From Anisodus tanguticus (taxonomy: Eukaryota > Streptophyta > Magnoliopsida > Solanales > Solanaceae): DNA of 64,000 bases. Position 1 is the first letter of the stretch. Each line of letters starts with the position of its first letter. Below the pieces are notes generated by a model that saw nothing but the letters and a program-made list of their open reading frames with translations, was not told where the DNA came from and searched no databases. A program made the position numbers and the translations under genes. Below, one piece after another: positions 22,001-33,283 of this stretch. The stretch lies in NCBI GenBank assembly GCA_034509755.1, contig CM067557.1, positions 14,554,001-14,618,000 of the forward strand. Direction: 5' to 3'.

Positions 22001-22642
22001 TAGAAATTACAGTGAAGACATTATAAATATGTTAAAACAAATTTTATCTTACATTTGATAAATAGATCAACGGTTGTGCTAGTTGTATCTTTTTTAAATC
22101 ATACCTTAATACCTTTATGTTATATATTTAAATTAAAAGTTAAAAATAAATGGTAATTATAGGCAAAGGAACTGGTGTAAGCGGAAGACATAGACGAAAC
22201 TAAAATTTTAATTTTATTTGTTCTAAATCGATCCAACGTATAAATAACTCACTAGCTCCGCCCCTAAGGAGAGTGGGCGGAATGCAGTTGCATTAGCAAG
22301 GAATAAGGACAAAATTAGAATCTTGTTCCCAATGTGAAGTTTGAGGACTACAATCTCACTATGAGATTCTCAGTCCTGTTATGGGAATTTCAAATTCCTT
22401 TCTTAATACAAATGACAATCTCTCTAGGAAAAATAAACTGTGAATAGCCGAGCACTCGATATTTATATCAAATTGATAAATAGATGACATGTGCTTTACA
22501 TGCACTTCCATCATTTAACAATGATAAACTAATACATATTTCTCACCTCAATTTATCACTTCTTAACTATCGCGAATTAACGCGACTAAAATATAAAACA
22601 TTGAGTAGGGGTAAATATGTTTCTATCCTTCCTGGATAAACA
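22001..22642. other. Intergenic stretch, nothing recognised
   Basis: AT-rich sequence between a foldback MITE and the local repeat units. No gene is supported. Confidence 0.4.
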
Positions 22643-23800
22643 AAAGAAGGCCTATGATAGTCAAATTAGTGAAATGCATATTACCAAGTTGGACAGATTC
22701 ATTGACACAACCTTATTTATACTATTAAGTACTCCCTCGGTTCCATAATAAGTGGTATTTTTAGCTTATGCACACTTTTGAGAAATTATTCACTCCTAAA
22801 AAATTGTGAGTGTTTTTATTAACTTACCCCTAATTAATGCCTAAAAAGGAAAAACTATTTAATGATTATGTAAATAAGGGTAATTTTGTAAGAATAATGT
22901 CAATTTCTTATTGAAATCCTGAAGCACCACTTATTTTGAAACAAAATAAAAAACCTAACACATCACTTATTATGGAACGAACGGAGTAATGGAATAAGTT
23001 TGCAAGTTGTTTCTAGGGCAATCTTAAAGAGCTGCAATTTCACTAAATCAAAAAACAAAAAGGAAAAATGATTCTTATGTCTAGTTGTATTTGCCGAGAC
23101 AAGATTAGACGGGAGTCAACAGAGATTGATGTTGCAAGGCGAACTTCGCGACAGAAGCAAGTAAAAAAAGATATTACAACTTCAGCCTAATCGTCCCACT
23201 TCTTTCTCAATCTCAATAAAGGACATTGTTTCCCTATAACCACTTTGGTTAAACAAATGAAGTCCTCTGATAGTCAATCAAATTAGTAAAATGTCTATTA
23301 CCAAGTTGGACAGATTCCTTGACACACCCTTATCTGTTACTATAACTAATGTAATAAGTGCAAGTAGTTTCAAAGGCAATCTTTGGAGAGACTGCAATCT
23401 CACTAAATCAAAAAACAAAAAAGAAAATTGATTCATATTTGCCGAGGCAAGATTGGACAGAAATAGGGGAGGCAAAAATCACAGTGTTGCTTGTTGCACC
23501 AAGTCAAACTTCGCGACAGAAGCAAGAATAAAAAAGATATTACGACTTCACCAACTATTTCGGTCTAATCATTTCACTTCTTTCCTCAATCTCAATAAAA
23601 GCATATCGTTCCCGATAACCACTTTGGTTAAACAATTGAAGGCCTCTGATAGTCAATCAAATTAGTAAAATGCCTATTACCAAGTTGGACAGATTCCTTG
23701 ACAGAACCTTATTTGTTACTATAACTAATGGAATAAGTGCAAGTTGTTTTCAAGACAATCTTGAAGAGCTGCAATCTCATTAAATTAAAAAAAAAAACAA
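22643..23800. repeat. Three local direct repeat units of about 360-380 bp
   Basis: Unit starts are at about 22643, 23257 and 23634. Each has GATAGTCAA, ATTACCAAGTTGGACAGATT, TTGACA-AACC and a following ACTATAACTAATG-AATAAGTGC block; unit 1 carries the MITE 22730-22988 inside it. Units 1 and 2 also share the CTTCGCGACAGAAGCAAG segment. No conserved ORF runs through the units. Confidence 0.8.
22730..22988. mobile_element. Stowaway-type MITE with TA target duplication
   Basis: The inverted ends are TACTCCCTCGGTTCCATAAT and TACTCCGTTCGTTCCATAAT, with AAGTG following in both. The element is 259 bp including the TA dinucleotides. The two neighbouring repeat units lack it at the matching site and show a single TA, which confirms the boundaries. 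Confidence 0.92.
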
Positions 23801-24260
23801 AAAAAAATGATTCCCATGACACTTCTCATCAAGAACCAAAGTGCAGAATAGGACTCTTTTTGATAATGTGGCACTGAGAGATTGGTCACTTTTTTTCATC
23901 CAAATTAGAATATGAAGCCTTTATGAGCAGCATCCAGATCCATCAGCAAAAAGGCCTTTTGTGGTGTGAATAATAATAAAAAGAGAAAGAACAAGGCAAG
24001 GAAGGCATAAAGGGTACTTTCCACTATCATCTTCAAAATTCCATGATAGTCAATCTTGATCCTCCCTTTTGGAATGAACTTGTATTAAAGGATCAATACT
24101 GATATCTACAATCTATAATGATTTTTGCAGATAAGCGGCCATCTACTAGACATACTTTTCACTAGCATCAACATCAGATGCTGGTTGCAAAAATCTCTCC
24201 TAATTTCCCATATTTCATACATTATCATTCTATAATAGTTTCTTAAGTGTATGGCGTCAG

Positions 24261-24379
24261 CTATGTTGCTCGGACCCTTCAAAAATGTTGTTACCTCCAT
24301 GTCGGACCCTCCAAAAATGCATAGCTTTTGGAGGATCCGACACACTTCCGGTGATATGTGAAGAGTCGGTGCAACATAG
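24261..24379. mobile_element. Short MITE with CTATGTTGC inverted ends
   Basis: It starts CTATGTTGCTCGGACCCT and ends with the inverted form (CTATGTTGCACCGACTCT read inward). It is 119 bp long and GC-richer than its surroundings, with TCCGACA phrases. This type is common in Solanaceae by recollection. The superfamily is not decided, and no clear target duplication is adjacent. Confidence 0.6.
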
Positions 24380-25824
24380 ATCGTCAGGCAACAACTTTTC
24401 CATTTGGTTGGGTGAATGAATGTAAATTAAGTAAGACATGGGACGAAATGAAGGTTGGGAAAGCAAAATTTAGGCTACTTTCACCAAATTTGACATTACG
24501 CGAAATGTACGAAATTTAAGATGGCAAATTTAACATTCAAATTTTTTCATAACGACGGCTAATTCAAAATTCGACTTTATTTACAGTGAGTAGGTAGAAA
24601 GTTAGACCGATATTTCCTAAAAATAACCAAATAGGAATTGGATCAAAAGAATGAGAGGAAAAAAATGATTCGTATGTAGCCAAAACCAAGCAAACAGATA
24701 TGCTGGTGTTGCTGACTTGCCTTCTACAATATGAGGAAGTCTGAAATTGAACATACCAGCAAGTCCCTTTCCCCTAGCTAGCTGTTCCAGCTCTTGAGTT
24801 TTTCTTTTTAGGCCCTCCATCTCCTTTTCCAATGCTTCGTCTCGTTGCCTCAATTTCTGAAATACACCCGTTGAACTAAGATATAACTTGAACGCATATC
24901 TAGGACGATTAGAATTTAAAAGGCAAAACTTCAAAGAGAGAAGATAAAGTACATATTTAAGAGTAACATCAAAAGGTCAATGTTAAACACTTTCAGATGA
25001 AAATGAAACAGTCAAGCTTGAAGATTAGAAAACAGATAAAGCATACTTATGAGTGAAAATAAGAAGAATATGATATGACTACCTCCATTTCTTGCCTACG
25101 AAGTTCCTCCTTCTTAGCCTCTGACCGGGAACTCCTCTGCACCTCAAGTACAAGAGCAGACACTGCCACCTGCGTTAAGAACATTGCAAAAGTTGCACAA
25201 ACATTAGTTAAAAGATGCACAGGCAGATTGAACACATAGATCCATAATCTCCTAATCATACATCCATAACTATTACCCTTGCGGAAAATTTTACTGTGCC
25301 AGCAGGTACAGGAAGTACAAGACAAAATTGTCAAGACTTGGGCTTTTTTCTTTTTAAGAACTTAGTGCGGTTATTGAACAAATGTTTTTGGGCAAGCAAG
25401 TAGATAAATCCAATCATTTATTAAAATGTCAATAATTCAAAAACACCAAAACCCGACCCTAAAAACTTCCCGGCCCTTCTCTTATCTTCCTACATTATCA
25501 GATTTTAATGTAGTTTCAAAATGTTTATACGTATTAACTTGAATTGAAGGAATTCTCTGTCAAAGGGCCTTTCAATAGCTTTATCCATAAGAAAATTGCA
25601 AGAAAACAATGTAGAGATTCTAAACATCGTCACATGCATGAAATAGCGTAGACAACTCTGGCCGTCAATCCTGTATTGCCAATTTGCCATCACAGGTAAC
25701 TGAGACTTTAATATCTTTGAAGCAAATCAGCCGAAGCAATAATTCTTTAATTATCAAGATCAGAAATTGTGCACTTATAGTGGACTAGGCTATTCTCGCA
25801 TGTATAGTGGCAGATAAATGTTAT

Positions 25825-26139
25825 TGAAAGAAATAATCCTTTGATTATTTTCATTAATTGAAAGAGTATTTATACAAGTTACATATTTCCATAATAGGAG
25901 AATTTTATTCTTATTCTACTCCTAAAACCTTATTCTACTTGGATACTAAATATACAATTATGGTAATACAAATATTATGGTAAGTGTACAATACTAATTA
26001 CACCATAATATTACCTAAACTAGGAGACTACGATGTTACCTAAATATGTACACCATATACGGTTTAGAGGAGGAAGCCGAGAGCAACAATATACATAATA
26101 TACACATGTATATCGTATGTATATTATGTATATTTAACA
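25825..26139 (-). repeat. 3' LTR of copia element B
   Basis: 315 bp with TG...CA ends. On the minus strand it is preceded by the polypurine-like tract GCCGGGGTG at 26140-26150. Confidence 0.93.
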
Positions 26140-26166
26140 CACCCCGGCAGTCATAGCGGACGGTCT

Positions 26167-27663
26167 TCAAACACTGAAACTGTCCCTAAAATCTTCAAAA
26201 ATGACCGATGGCAGACCCTTTGTAAAGATGTCGGCAATTTGATATCTTGACGGGACATGACAGACGCGTACCTGACCACGAGTAACCTTTTCGCGGACAA
26301 AGTGAATGTTCATCTCGATATGTTTAGTGCGCTGGTGCTGAACCGGATTACCAGAAAGGTAGATGGCACTAATATTATCGCAATAAACCAAGGTTGCTTT
26401 CTGAATAGGTGAATGAAGCTCCAATAGCAAATTACGTAACCAACATGATTCCGAGACCACATTAGCTACCCCTCGATACTCGGTCTCGGCACTGGATCGG
26501 GACAATGTCGACTTTGCAGACCATGAGACCAGGTTATTGCCAAAAAACATACAATAGCCAGACGTAGACCGTCTGGTGTCTGGACAACCACCCCAATCAG
26601 GATCTGTATACGAGACAAGTGTGGACGTCGAGGAAGAATATAAATGCAAACCATAGTCCAGTGTACCCTGAATATACCGAATGAAGAGTTTGAGTGCATT
26701 CATGTGCTCAATCCGGAGATCATGCATGAACAAACACACCTGCTGGACAACATATGTAATATCCGGTCTCGTAAAGGTAAGATACTGAAGGGCCCCTACA
26801 AGACTGCGATAGCGGGTCGGATCCTCGTAGGATACGCCGGCCGCGACATTAAGCTTGGGCTTAGTATCAACTGGAGTGGAAGTGGACTTACAGGATGACA
26901 TCTCAGCCATCTCAATGATCTGAGCTGCATACTTTCTTTGAGATAAGAACAACCCATCTGAATGACGAGTGACAGCAATCCCCAAAAAGTAACTCAAGGG
27001 CCCCAAGTCTTTCATAGCAAACTCAGAGCTGAGCATGGTCATGATAGACTGGCGTAAGGCATCGGAAGAAGCAGTCAAAATGATATCATCCACATATAAC
27101 AGAATATAGGCCAAGGACGAACCACGACGGTAGATGAATAAGGAATTATCCGACCAGTTGTGAGTGAACCCAATAGTCGAAACATAGTCTGCAAACCTTG
27201 TATACCAGGCCCGTGGAGACTGCTTAAGCCAATATAAGGACTTCTTCAACAAACAGACATGATGAGGATGTTTAGGATCCCTGAATCCCAAATGTTGATG
27301 CATATAGACTGTTTCCTTGAGATCCACAGGGAGGAAAGCATTTTTTACATCTAACTGATGAATAGGCCATGCCTTTGAAAGAGTCAAGCTAAGCACAGTG
27401 CGAATGGTAGCTGGCTTGACCACTGGACTAAACGTCTCACCACAATCTATACCAACTTGTTGAGTCTTACCATCACCCACAAGCCGCGTTTTATGTCGGG
27501 CAAATGAACCATCTGAATTCTCCTTATGAGCAAAAATCCACATAGACCTGATAATATTAATACCAGATGGACGGGGCACCAACTCCCACGTGTTATTATC
27601 AATAAGAGCATTACATTCATCGGTCATAGCAATTTTCCAATTCGGGTCATTTAAGGCAGACAC
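26167..27663 (-). CDS. Copia B reverse transcriptase and RNase H (open frame)
   Basis: This 498-residue open frame has the reverse transcriptase start (WELVPRPSG), the block HQLDVKNAFLPVDLKETVYM, the catalytic box YVDDIILTAS and the RNase H region (DPDWGGCPDTRRSTSGYC, then SSAETEYRG and CDNISAIYLS). The C-terminus HVPSRYQIADIFTKGLP is typical of copia. The domain is uninterrupted even though the upstream gag/integrase frame is broken, so the polyprotein cannot be made in one piece. Confidence 0.9.
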   Translation of the reverse strand: MSALNDPNWKIAMTDECNALIDNNTWELVPRPSGINIIRSMWIFAHKENSDGSFARHKTRLVGDGKTQQVGIDCGETFSPVVKPATIRTVLSLTLSKAWPIHQLDVKNAFLPVDLKETVYMHQHLGFRDPKHPHHVCLLKKSLYWLKQSPRAWYTRFADYVSTIGFTHNWSDNSLFIYRRGSSLAYILLYVDDIILTASSDALRQSIMTMLSSEFAMKDLGPLSYFLGIAVTRHSDGLFLSQRKYAAQIIEMAEMSSCKSTSTPVDTKPKLNVAAGVSYEDPTRYRSLVGALQYLTFTRPDITYVVQQVCLFMHDLRIEHMNALKLFIRYIQGTLDYGLHLYSSSTSTLVSYTDPDWGGCPDTRRSTSGYCMFFGNNLVSWSAKSTLSRSSAETEYRGVANVVSESCWLRNLLLELHSPIQKATLVYCDNISAIYLSGNPVQHQRTKHIEMNIHFVREKVTRGQVRVCHVPSRYQIADIFTKGLPSVIFEDFRDSFSV

Positions 27664-28817
27664 AGGATTACGGGATAAGGGGGATTTAGGGACATTAGAA
27701 TGTAAATTAAAATGTCTTTTTGGTTTAAAACACCACGTTGACTACGAGTGACCGGTCTATGACTCGAGGAAGAATTGAGCGAATTTCGGGAATTTGCTGG
27801 GCTCGGGACGGCGACCGACGGCGGGCGGTGGGCTCGCGCGGCCCAACTCGGTGGCCCGGAGCGAACTGGACCGGTTCCTGTGGGCTGGGCCGGATCGGCC
27901 CAATCGCTTGGACGGCCCAGCCCGGTGGCGGTGCGGGACCGGCGGGGTAACGGACCAGTGGGACTAGCGGGCAGTGGACCCGCTGGAGAATTTTGGGTGC
28001 GGGATACGTCCGGAAAATGGTGAATAATATACAGGAATATACTATCATCCAAAAATTATACGAACTAGGCACGGAGTATTAACTTTGGCAAATGGAAATT
28101 GGGATTCATCAAAAATTACATGGCGATTAATGATGATTTTATTAGAGAATAAATCAAAGCATTTGTAACTACGATGATTAGACGGAAAATCCAAAAACAC
28201 ACACGGAGTAGACCGGGCCTGAAGTTTGTTAATTGTGGTGGACGGGAATAACGGATAACACAAACACCCAAAAACCCGATGATGTGAATATGACGGAATT
28301 TTATTATATAAAATTTGAAGGGGAAAGAATATGTCAAACCTTTGGAAGGAATTATGTTGAGGAGATATATAGCCATTTGCAGAGCATGATGCCAAAAAGA
28401 CGGGGGTATGGAAGCATGAATTAATAAAGTGCGGACAACGTTATTTATGAAACGAATTTTGCGTTCGGCTTTCCCATTTTGGGAAGATGTATGAGGACAT
28501 GAAAACCGAAAATTGATCCCATTATTAGCACAGAATTCCTGAAACATCCCATTGTCATATTCTTTGCCATTATCACACTGAATATTTTTGATTTCACGAT
28601 TGAATTGGGTTCTAATGAATGCTCTAAATTTTAAGAAGACGGAAAAAACTTGAGATTTTTTCGCTATTGGAAACGTCCATAAAAACTTAGAATAATCATC
28701 CAAAAAGAGAACATAATACCGATGACTCACAGAACTAAGAACAGGAGACGTCCATAAGTTGCTATGAATAATATTAAATGGCATTAAAGTATGAGAATTT
28801 GAGTCTACAAATGGCAA
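27664..28817 (-). pseudogene. Copia B integrase with Pro/Ala-rich linker, frame-broken
   Basis: The integrase core is at 28817-28300. HSNLWTSP has Asn in place of the first catalytic Asp. CDNGKEYDN keeps the second Asp and NGKAERKIRF keeps the Glu. A frameshift near 28300 moves the C-terminal part (CLCYPLFPSTT, STPCVFLDFPSNHRSYKC) into another frame. A GC-rich Pro/Ala/Arg linker (27750-28000) leads to the reverse transcriptase. A stop at the 28818 border replaces the Arg codon that copia A has at the same place. Confidence 0.85.
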
Positions 28818-29387
28818 CTAAACAATTTTTTCTAAAGAACAAGACTGACAATTTGGAGTACTACTCGTACCCTTACATGAAATAAAACTATTTTTATCTA
28901 ATGACGACAAAATAGATGATCCTGGATGACCAAGACGAGCATGCCACAAGGAAGGAGAAATGGCTGCAAAGGCGGATGGCAGGGCTTGACTCGATGGACC
29001 GGAACTGGGTGTGATAGGATAAAGATCTTTCATACTATCACACCTTATGAGAGGACTCCCCGTCTTGAAATCCTTCACAGAGAAACCAAATGGATCAAAT
29101 TCAATTGAAACGAAATTGTCAGTAGTGAATTTACGGACAGAGACTAAGTTTTTAATCAATTTGGGGGCGTGTAGGGTGTTTTTCAAGATATGAGGGGGAG
29201 ACAAAGTTTTATGACCATAACCACAAATTGCAATAGAATTACCATTACCAACAATTATGCCGCGAGAGTTGCTCAAATTGGAATAAGACGAGAGCGTACC
29301 TGAATCGGATGTCATGTGGGTAGTGGCACCGGTATTCATATACCAATTTGGGTCCGGAGGAGTTAAACCAAGCGTATGCATTGCGGC
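28818..29387 (-). pseudogene. Copia B protease and GAG-pre-integrase
   Basis: It begins AAMHTLGLTPPDPNWYMNTGATTHMT; the protease active site is NTGA, where DTGA/DSGA is expected, so the catalytic Asp is lost. The pre-integrase zinc-binding segment (LWHARLGHPG, then CQSCSLEKIV) follows. Confidence 0.85.
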
Positions 29388-30467
29388 TTAGATGTCGGTA
29401 GACGTGGGTGCCTCTGCGTGATGGGCCTGCGAGGGCCGAGGCCCAAGCACCCCTGCTTGCTCGCCTCGGCCCGGATCGCCGATCGTACGTGGACCGGGGA
29501 AGAATTGGGCACCGGATCGGCCGTTTGGACAACCCACCGCCGGGGGCGAAGATCGACCGGGCCCAAATCTGCGGTTGTGGGGCCCACGCCATCGCATGTA
29601 GGGGCCCACCGCGGGGCCCGAATGCTGTCGCCTTCTGCGACCACCACAAGGACCCCCACTGCCACCACCATTCTGCCGGATGCCGTCGTTGTTGCCGCCG
29701 CGGTTTTTGCCATTATTTTTCTTATTTCCTCCTTTTTTGCCGCCACCGTTGTTGCGATTTTGGCCAGAGTTGTTGGAACCGGTAGGATAACAAGTGGATT
29801 CGGTCATCATGACTACGGGACTAGCCCCGGTAGTTACCTTTTTCGCCATGCCTACTTTTTCGAGTGTAAGCATAGAACGAGCCTGATAAAATTGCGAAAG
29901 CGAATTGCTTTGCCGAAGAAGCGTTCCAACACCATTATAGGCCTCGGAGAGGCTGGAAACCATTTGGAGGACCAAACGATCATTCGAAACTGGCACGCCA
30001 ACGTTGCGAAGTTTGTTCGCCAATTCCTTCAATCTTTTGCAATAAGCCAAAACGTAAGGGAAATCTTCCATGTTGACGTGGGAGAAATCCTGCTCAAGAG
30101 TAACGGCTCTAGAATTTTGATTATCTTGGAATATATCACGCAGTCTATCCCAAGTCGCATGTGCCGTAGCGTCAGGCTCAATAATTGTTTGCAAAAGGTT
30201 GGTAGAAATTGTGGAATATATCCAGTGGAGGACAGTGGCATCAAGAGTCATCCACAACTTAGGATCATCCTCGCGTTTTGGCACCTCCGTATCCTCAGGA
30301 GCCGCGGGGATTATGTGATGGATGACTTGATGCGATCGTGCGTGAATTTTGAACAGTTCGGCCCACGTCGCATATTGTACGTTTTCTATTTCAAGAACAA
30401 GAGGGATGTTATTCTTGATGTTAGAAACTGTAAGGGCAGGATGAAACGTGTTCCGGGATGTAGACAT
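29388..30467 (-). pseudogene. Copia B gag with Arg/Gly/Pro-rich tail
   Basis: It likely starts at MSTSRNTFHPALTVSNIKNN (30467). The capsid-like domain includes YATWAELFKIHARSH, VLHWIYSTIS and DIFQDNQNSRAVTLEQDFSH. The tail is Gly/Asn then Arg/Gly/Pro-rich (GGGKKGGNKKNNGKNRGGNN) and lacks a CCHC knuckle. A TAA stop at 29388-29390 follows TDI. Element A has a Glu codon (GAA) at that point, so this looks like a nonsense mutation that cut gag from pol. Confidence 0.88.
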
Positions 30468-30631
30468 ATTGATAAAACAATATGTGATTAAGGGATTTGG
30501 GAGAAAATCTGGGAAGAAGGGGGTTCTCGTCGGCACGAAAACCAAGAGCAAAGGTCTCGGAATTGCAAGGGAGTCGACGGAAATTGGAGGAGTTTAGAGA
30601 GAGGATTTTAAGACCTAGACTTCTGATACCA

Positions 30632-30946
30632 TGAAAGAAATAATCTCTTGATTATTTTTATTAATTGAAAGAGTATTTATACAAGTTACATATTTCCATA
30701 ATAGGAGAATCTTATTCCTATTCTACTCCTAAAACCTTATTCTACTTGGATACTAAATATACAATTATGGTAATACAAATATTATGGTAAGTGTACATTA
30801 CTAATTACACAATAATATTACATAAACTAGGAGACTACAATGTTACCTAAATATGTACACCATATACGGTTTAGAGGAGGAAGCCGAGAGCAACAATATA
30901 CATAATATACACATGTATATCGTGTGTATGTTATGTATATTTAACA
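30632..30946 (-). repeat. 5' LTR of copia element B, with PBS
   Basis: 315 bp with TG...CA ends. The minus strand continues into TGGTATCAGAAGTC (30618-30631), the tRNA-Met-type primer-binding site. Confidence 0.94.
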
Positions 30947-31026
30947 GTTATTAATCATGAATGTTGAGGCTAAGTAGATTATCAAAAAAAAATATTTCAC
31001 AATGAATGCTAGTCTATAGATGTTTT

Positions 31027-31046
31027 GTGCACCAGGCTGCCCCACA
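31027..31046 (+). mobile_element. Au-SINE 3'-end scrap
   Basis: TTGTGCACCAGGCTGCCCCA matches the conserved 3' end of Au-type SINEs as I remember it. It is too short for certainty. Confidence 0.3.
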
Positions 31047-32303
31047 CTGAATGCTAGTCCGGAAATGATGAATTCGACCTTATTTGAGTGAGAGAACAAA
31101 ACATGTTTCTTTTTTCTTTTTGGGATAACTTGGGAGACCATATCAAGTTTTACAAACTTAAAATTTGTATCATTCGATCACTTAGTAAAGTTTGTCTGCG
31201 CTTTCACAAAAATTAACACATGTAATAGGTAAGAATCAGGGTAGCTAACTATGCAGATATTATTGCAAAAATCAAGTAGGAGAATAAACAAATACCGAGA
31301 AAACAAAAAATTCCCCCAGAAGATTAACAGCTGCTTGAACTGCTTTCTCTTCATTCAAAGGCCGTATTCCAACATCAGTTGCATGGCCATATATCCTTCT
31401 TTGCATGGTTGTTGTCAACCGATGAATCACCTGGATTCAGCAAAATGTAACGAAATATGATCTATATTTGCAGAAACTCTTAACAACTCAAAGTAAAAAC
31501 AGAAGTGGAGAATAACTTTGAAAGGATGAATGCTACTAGAGTATTCGCATCTGAAACGAAATATGCGGAATGTATTGAAACATATCTAGAAAATCTTAAT
31601 AGGGAGACACAAGAGTTTGCATGTGTAACCACATGGAGAGGTAGAGAAAAAAATAAACATGTGGAATGAACTGTTATTTTGTAACACGAACTGCATAGAA
31701 AACAAATTACAGATAAACTCATGAACTATAATACAAGCCAGAATTAACCACAAAAGTGAGATGTATTCAGCAAAATCGTCTAAGATGTAGAGTCCCCTAA
31801 ATGGAGATAGCAAGCATCAATCGGCACAATATTCTTCAAAAATAACCACTTTGCTTTGTTTCTACGTTTTCTTGCATGTAGAATTAGCAGCAGTCAATAT
31901 AAGTATGTTATAGGCAACGGGTAGTCTTTCTAACAGAGCAACAATATCATTGTGTGGTAATAAGATTTGCACTCTTTCAGTGACATATTGCAATTTTATG
32001 TACCTATACTACTAATACTTGAGAAAAGACTTGCCAACATTTGAAAACCAGAACATACACATCTCTGTTCTTATAAATTTAAGACCATTACACAATGTAT
32101 CTGACTCCAGCGAAGAGCAACCACCCAGCATTTTGGAATTGGACGCAATCTTTTAAACTAACACTAGGGTCTACTAATCGTACTACCAAATACAATAACA
32201 GCACAATTTATACCCTCTTCAGAAAAAAAACCTTTCCATGATGCAACTCGACTCGTAGGTAGACAATGAGAGGTTGTTACGACGGAACAAAATTTTCCTC
32301 TTA

Positions 32304-32672
32304 GGATGTGTTCGGTATGAAGGAAAATATTTTCACGGAAAATATTCTCTTCGAAAACGTTTCGTGGAAAATAAGTGGTTTTGATGTTTGGTAAGCAAGC
32401 ACGAAATATTGTCCCAAAGCATTTGTATATAATCTAGGCAAACACTATGCGGGTGAGGTGGGGGTGTAGGATAGGGGTGTGAGGGTTATGGGGGTGGCGG
32501 TGGGGGTGGAAAAGAGACAATTAGTATGTAATATCACTTATGAAACTTATTTTCCCTACTTCCACTAAGGAAGTCATTTTTCTTTAAAGAACTTATTTTC
32601 CTGGAGAAACTATTCTCCAAGGACTCTTACTAATTGGGAAAATTGGAAAACATTTCCATACCAAGCACATCC
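32304..32672. mobile_element. PIF/Harbinger-type MITE with TTA duplication, in OPA3-like intron 1
   Basis: The inverted ends GGATGTGTTCGGTATG and GGATGTGCTTGGTATG are flanked by 3-bp TTA (32301-32303 and 32673-32675). The 369-bp body has a G-rich core at 32451-32510. A diverged relative is at 10163-10469. Confidence 0.85.
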
Positions 32673-33283
32673 TTAGTTGACTTGTGGAAGAAAAACTTCT
32701 AAGTGTTAAAACATTGAGCCTTTTAAAATGATCCAACCTACTGGAAAAGCCAAATATGGATCAGAACTAACAAAAGGTCGTAACTTCCACAACCATTCAA
32801 TTTGGCTACAAAATAATTGAATGTCACGTTGGAAGAAAACAAGAATATAATTAATATACAATCATCAACCCAACTCCTCCTATTTGACACGAGATTTCTA
32901 TTCTTGTTGAGCTCATCTTAGGACATGCGTTATCTTTTAACAGATGTGTCGCCCCATGAGCCAAACTCCCCAACATCAAATAAAGAATGGAGACAAAATC
33001 CTAACAAGATTCATATGATCAACCCTAAATAGTTTAAAATTTACACGTATTTGATTAATCCAGTCATCGACCAAATCAAAATACAATAAGACAAACAAGA
33101 AAAATAAAACATTTTATTACATAATATTCAAGAAGGGTTTATTATGATTATACCTGGGCAATGCTGATGATAAAATTACGGAACTTGGGGTGCAACCCAG
33201 CTTCCCTTTTGAGCCTAGCAGCAATGGGTTTGCTTAAAAGTCTTCAAAGCAAGTGTTCCTAGTTTCAATATTGGGAAGACCAT

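Larger units (their letters stand above)
25825..30946 (-). mobile_element. Complete Ty1/copia element B (5,122 bp) with TSD GTTAT
   Basis: Two 315-bp LTRs (25825-26139 and 30632-30946) bound the element, and perfect 5-bp duplications GTTAT flank it (25820-25824 and 30947-30951). By hand count the LTRs differ at about 11 positions (roughly 96.5% identical), so insertion was fairly recent. The minus strand carries gag, protease, integrase, reverse transcriptase and RNase H in copia order, with at least two stops and one frameshift. It interrupts intron 2 of the OPA3-like gene, in the same orientation as that gene. Confidence 0.96.
24617..33283 (-). pseudogene. OPA3: OPA3-like mitochondrial protein gene, 4 exons, two frame-breaking insertions
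   Basis: Exons on the minus strand are 33283-33154, 31430-31295, 25169-25083 and 24856-24617, with GT-AG borders. The decoded product is the plant OPA3-like type. Exon 1 gives MVFPILKLGTLALKT then SKPIAARLKREAGLHPKF. Exon 2 gives HRLTTTMQRRIYGHATDVG and RPLNEEKAVQAAVN. Exon 3 gives VAVSALVLEVQRSSRSEAKK. Exon 4 gives a coiled-coil (ALEKEMEGLKRKTQELEQLA). OPA3 proteins act at mitochondrial membranes (family knowledge). Exon 1 is 130 nt with an extra T after KT, and exon 2 is 136 nt with an extra T after the AVN codons. Each breaks the phase with the next exon, so the gene as read is frame-broken. Intron 2 (about 6.1 kb) holds copia element B; intron 1 holds a MITE. Sequencing error remains an alternative. 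Confidence 0.85.

Noticed and set aside
27651..28072. Overlapping Pro/Ala/Arg-rich open frames on both strands
   Set aside because: They come from the GC-rich linker of copia B between integrase and reverse transcriptase and are not separate genes.
29376..30491. A 371-codon plus-strand open frame
   Set aside because: It lies exactly antisense to copia B gag, has low-complexity Arg/Gly content and shows no domain. It is a shadow of the GC-rich gag tail.
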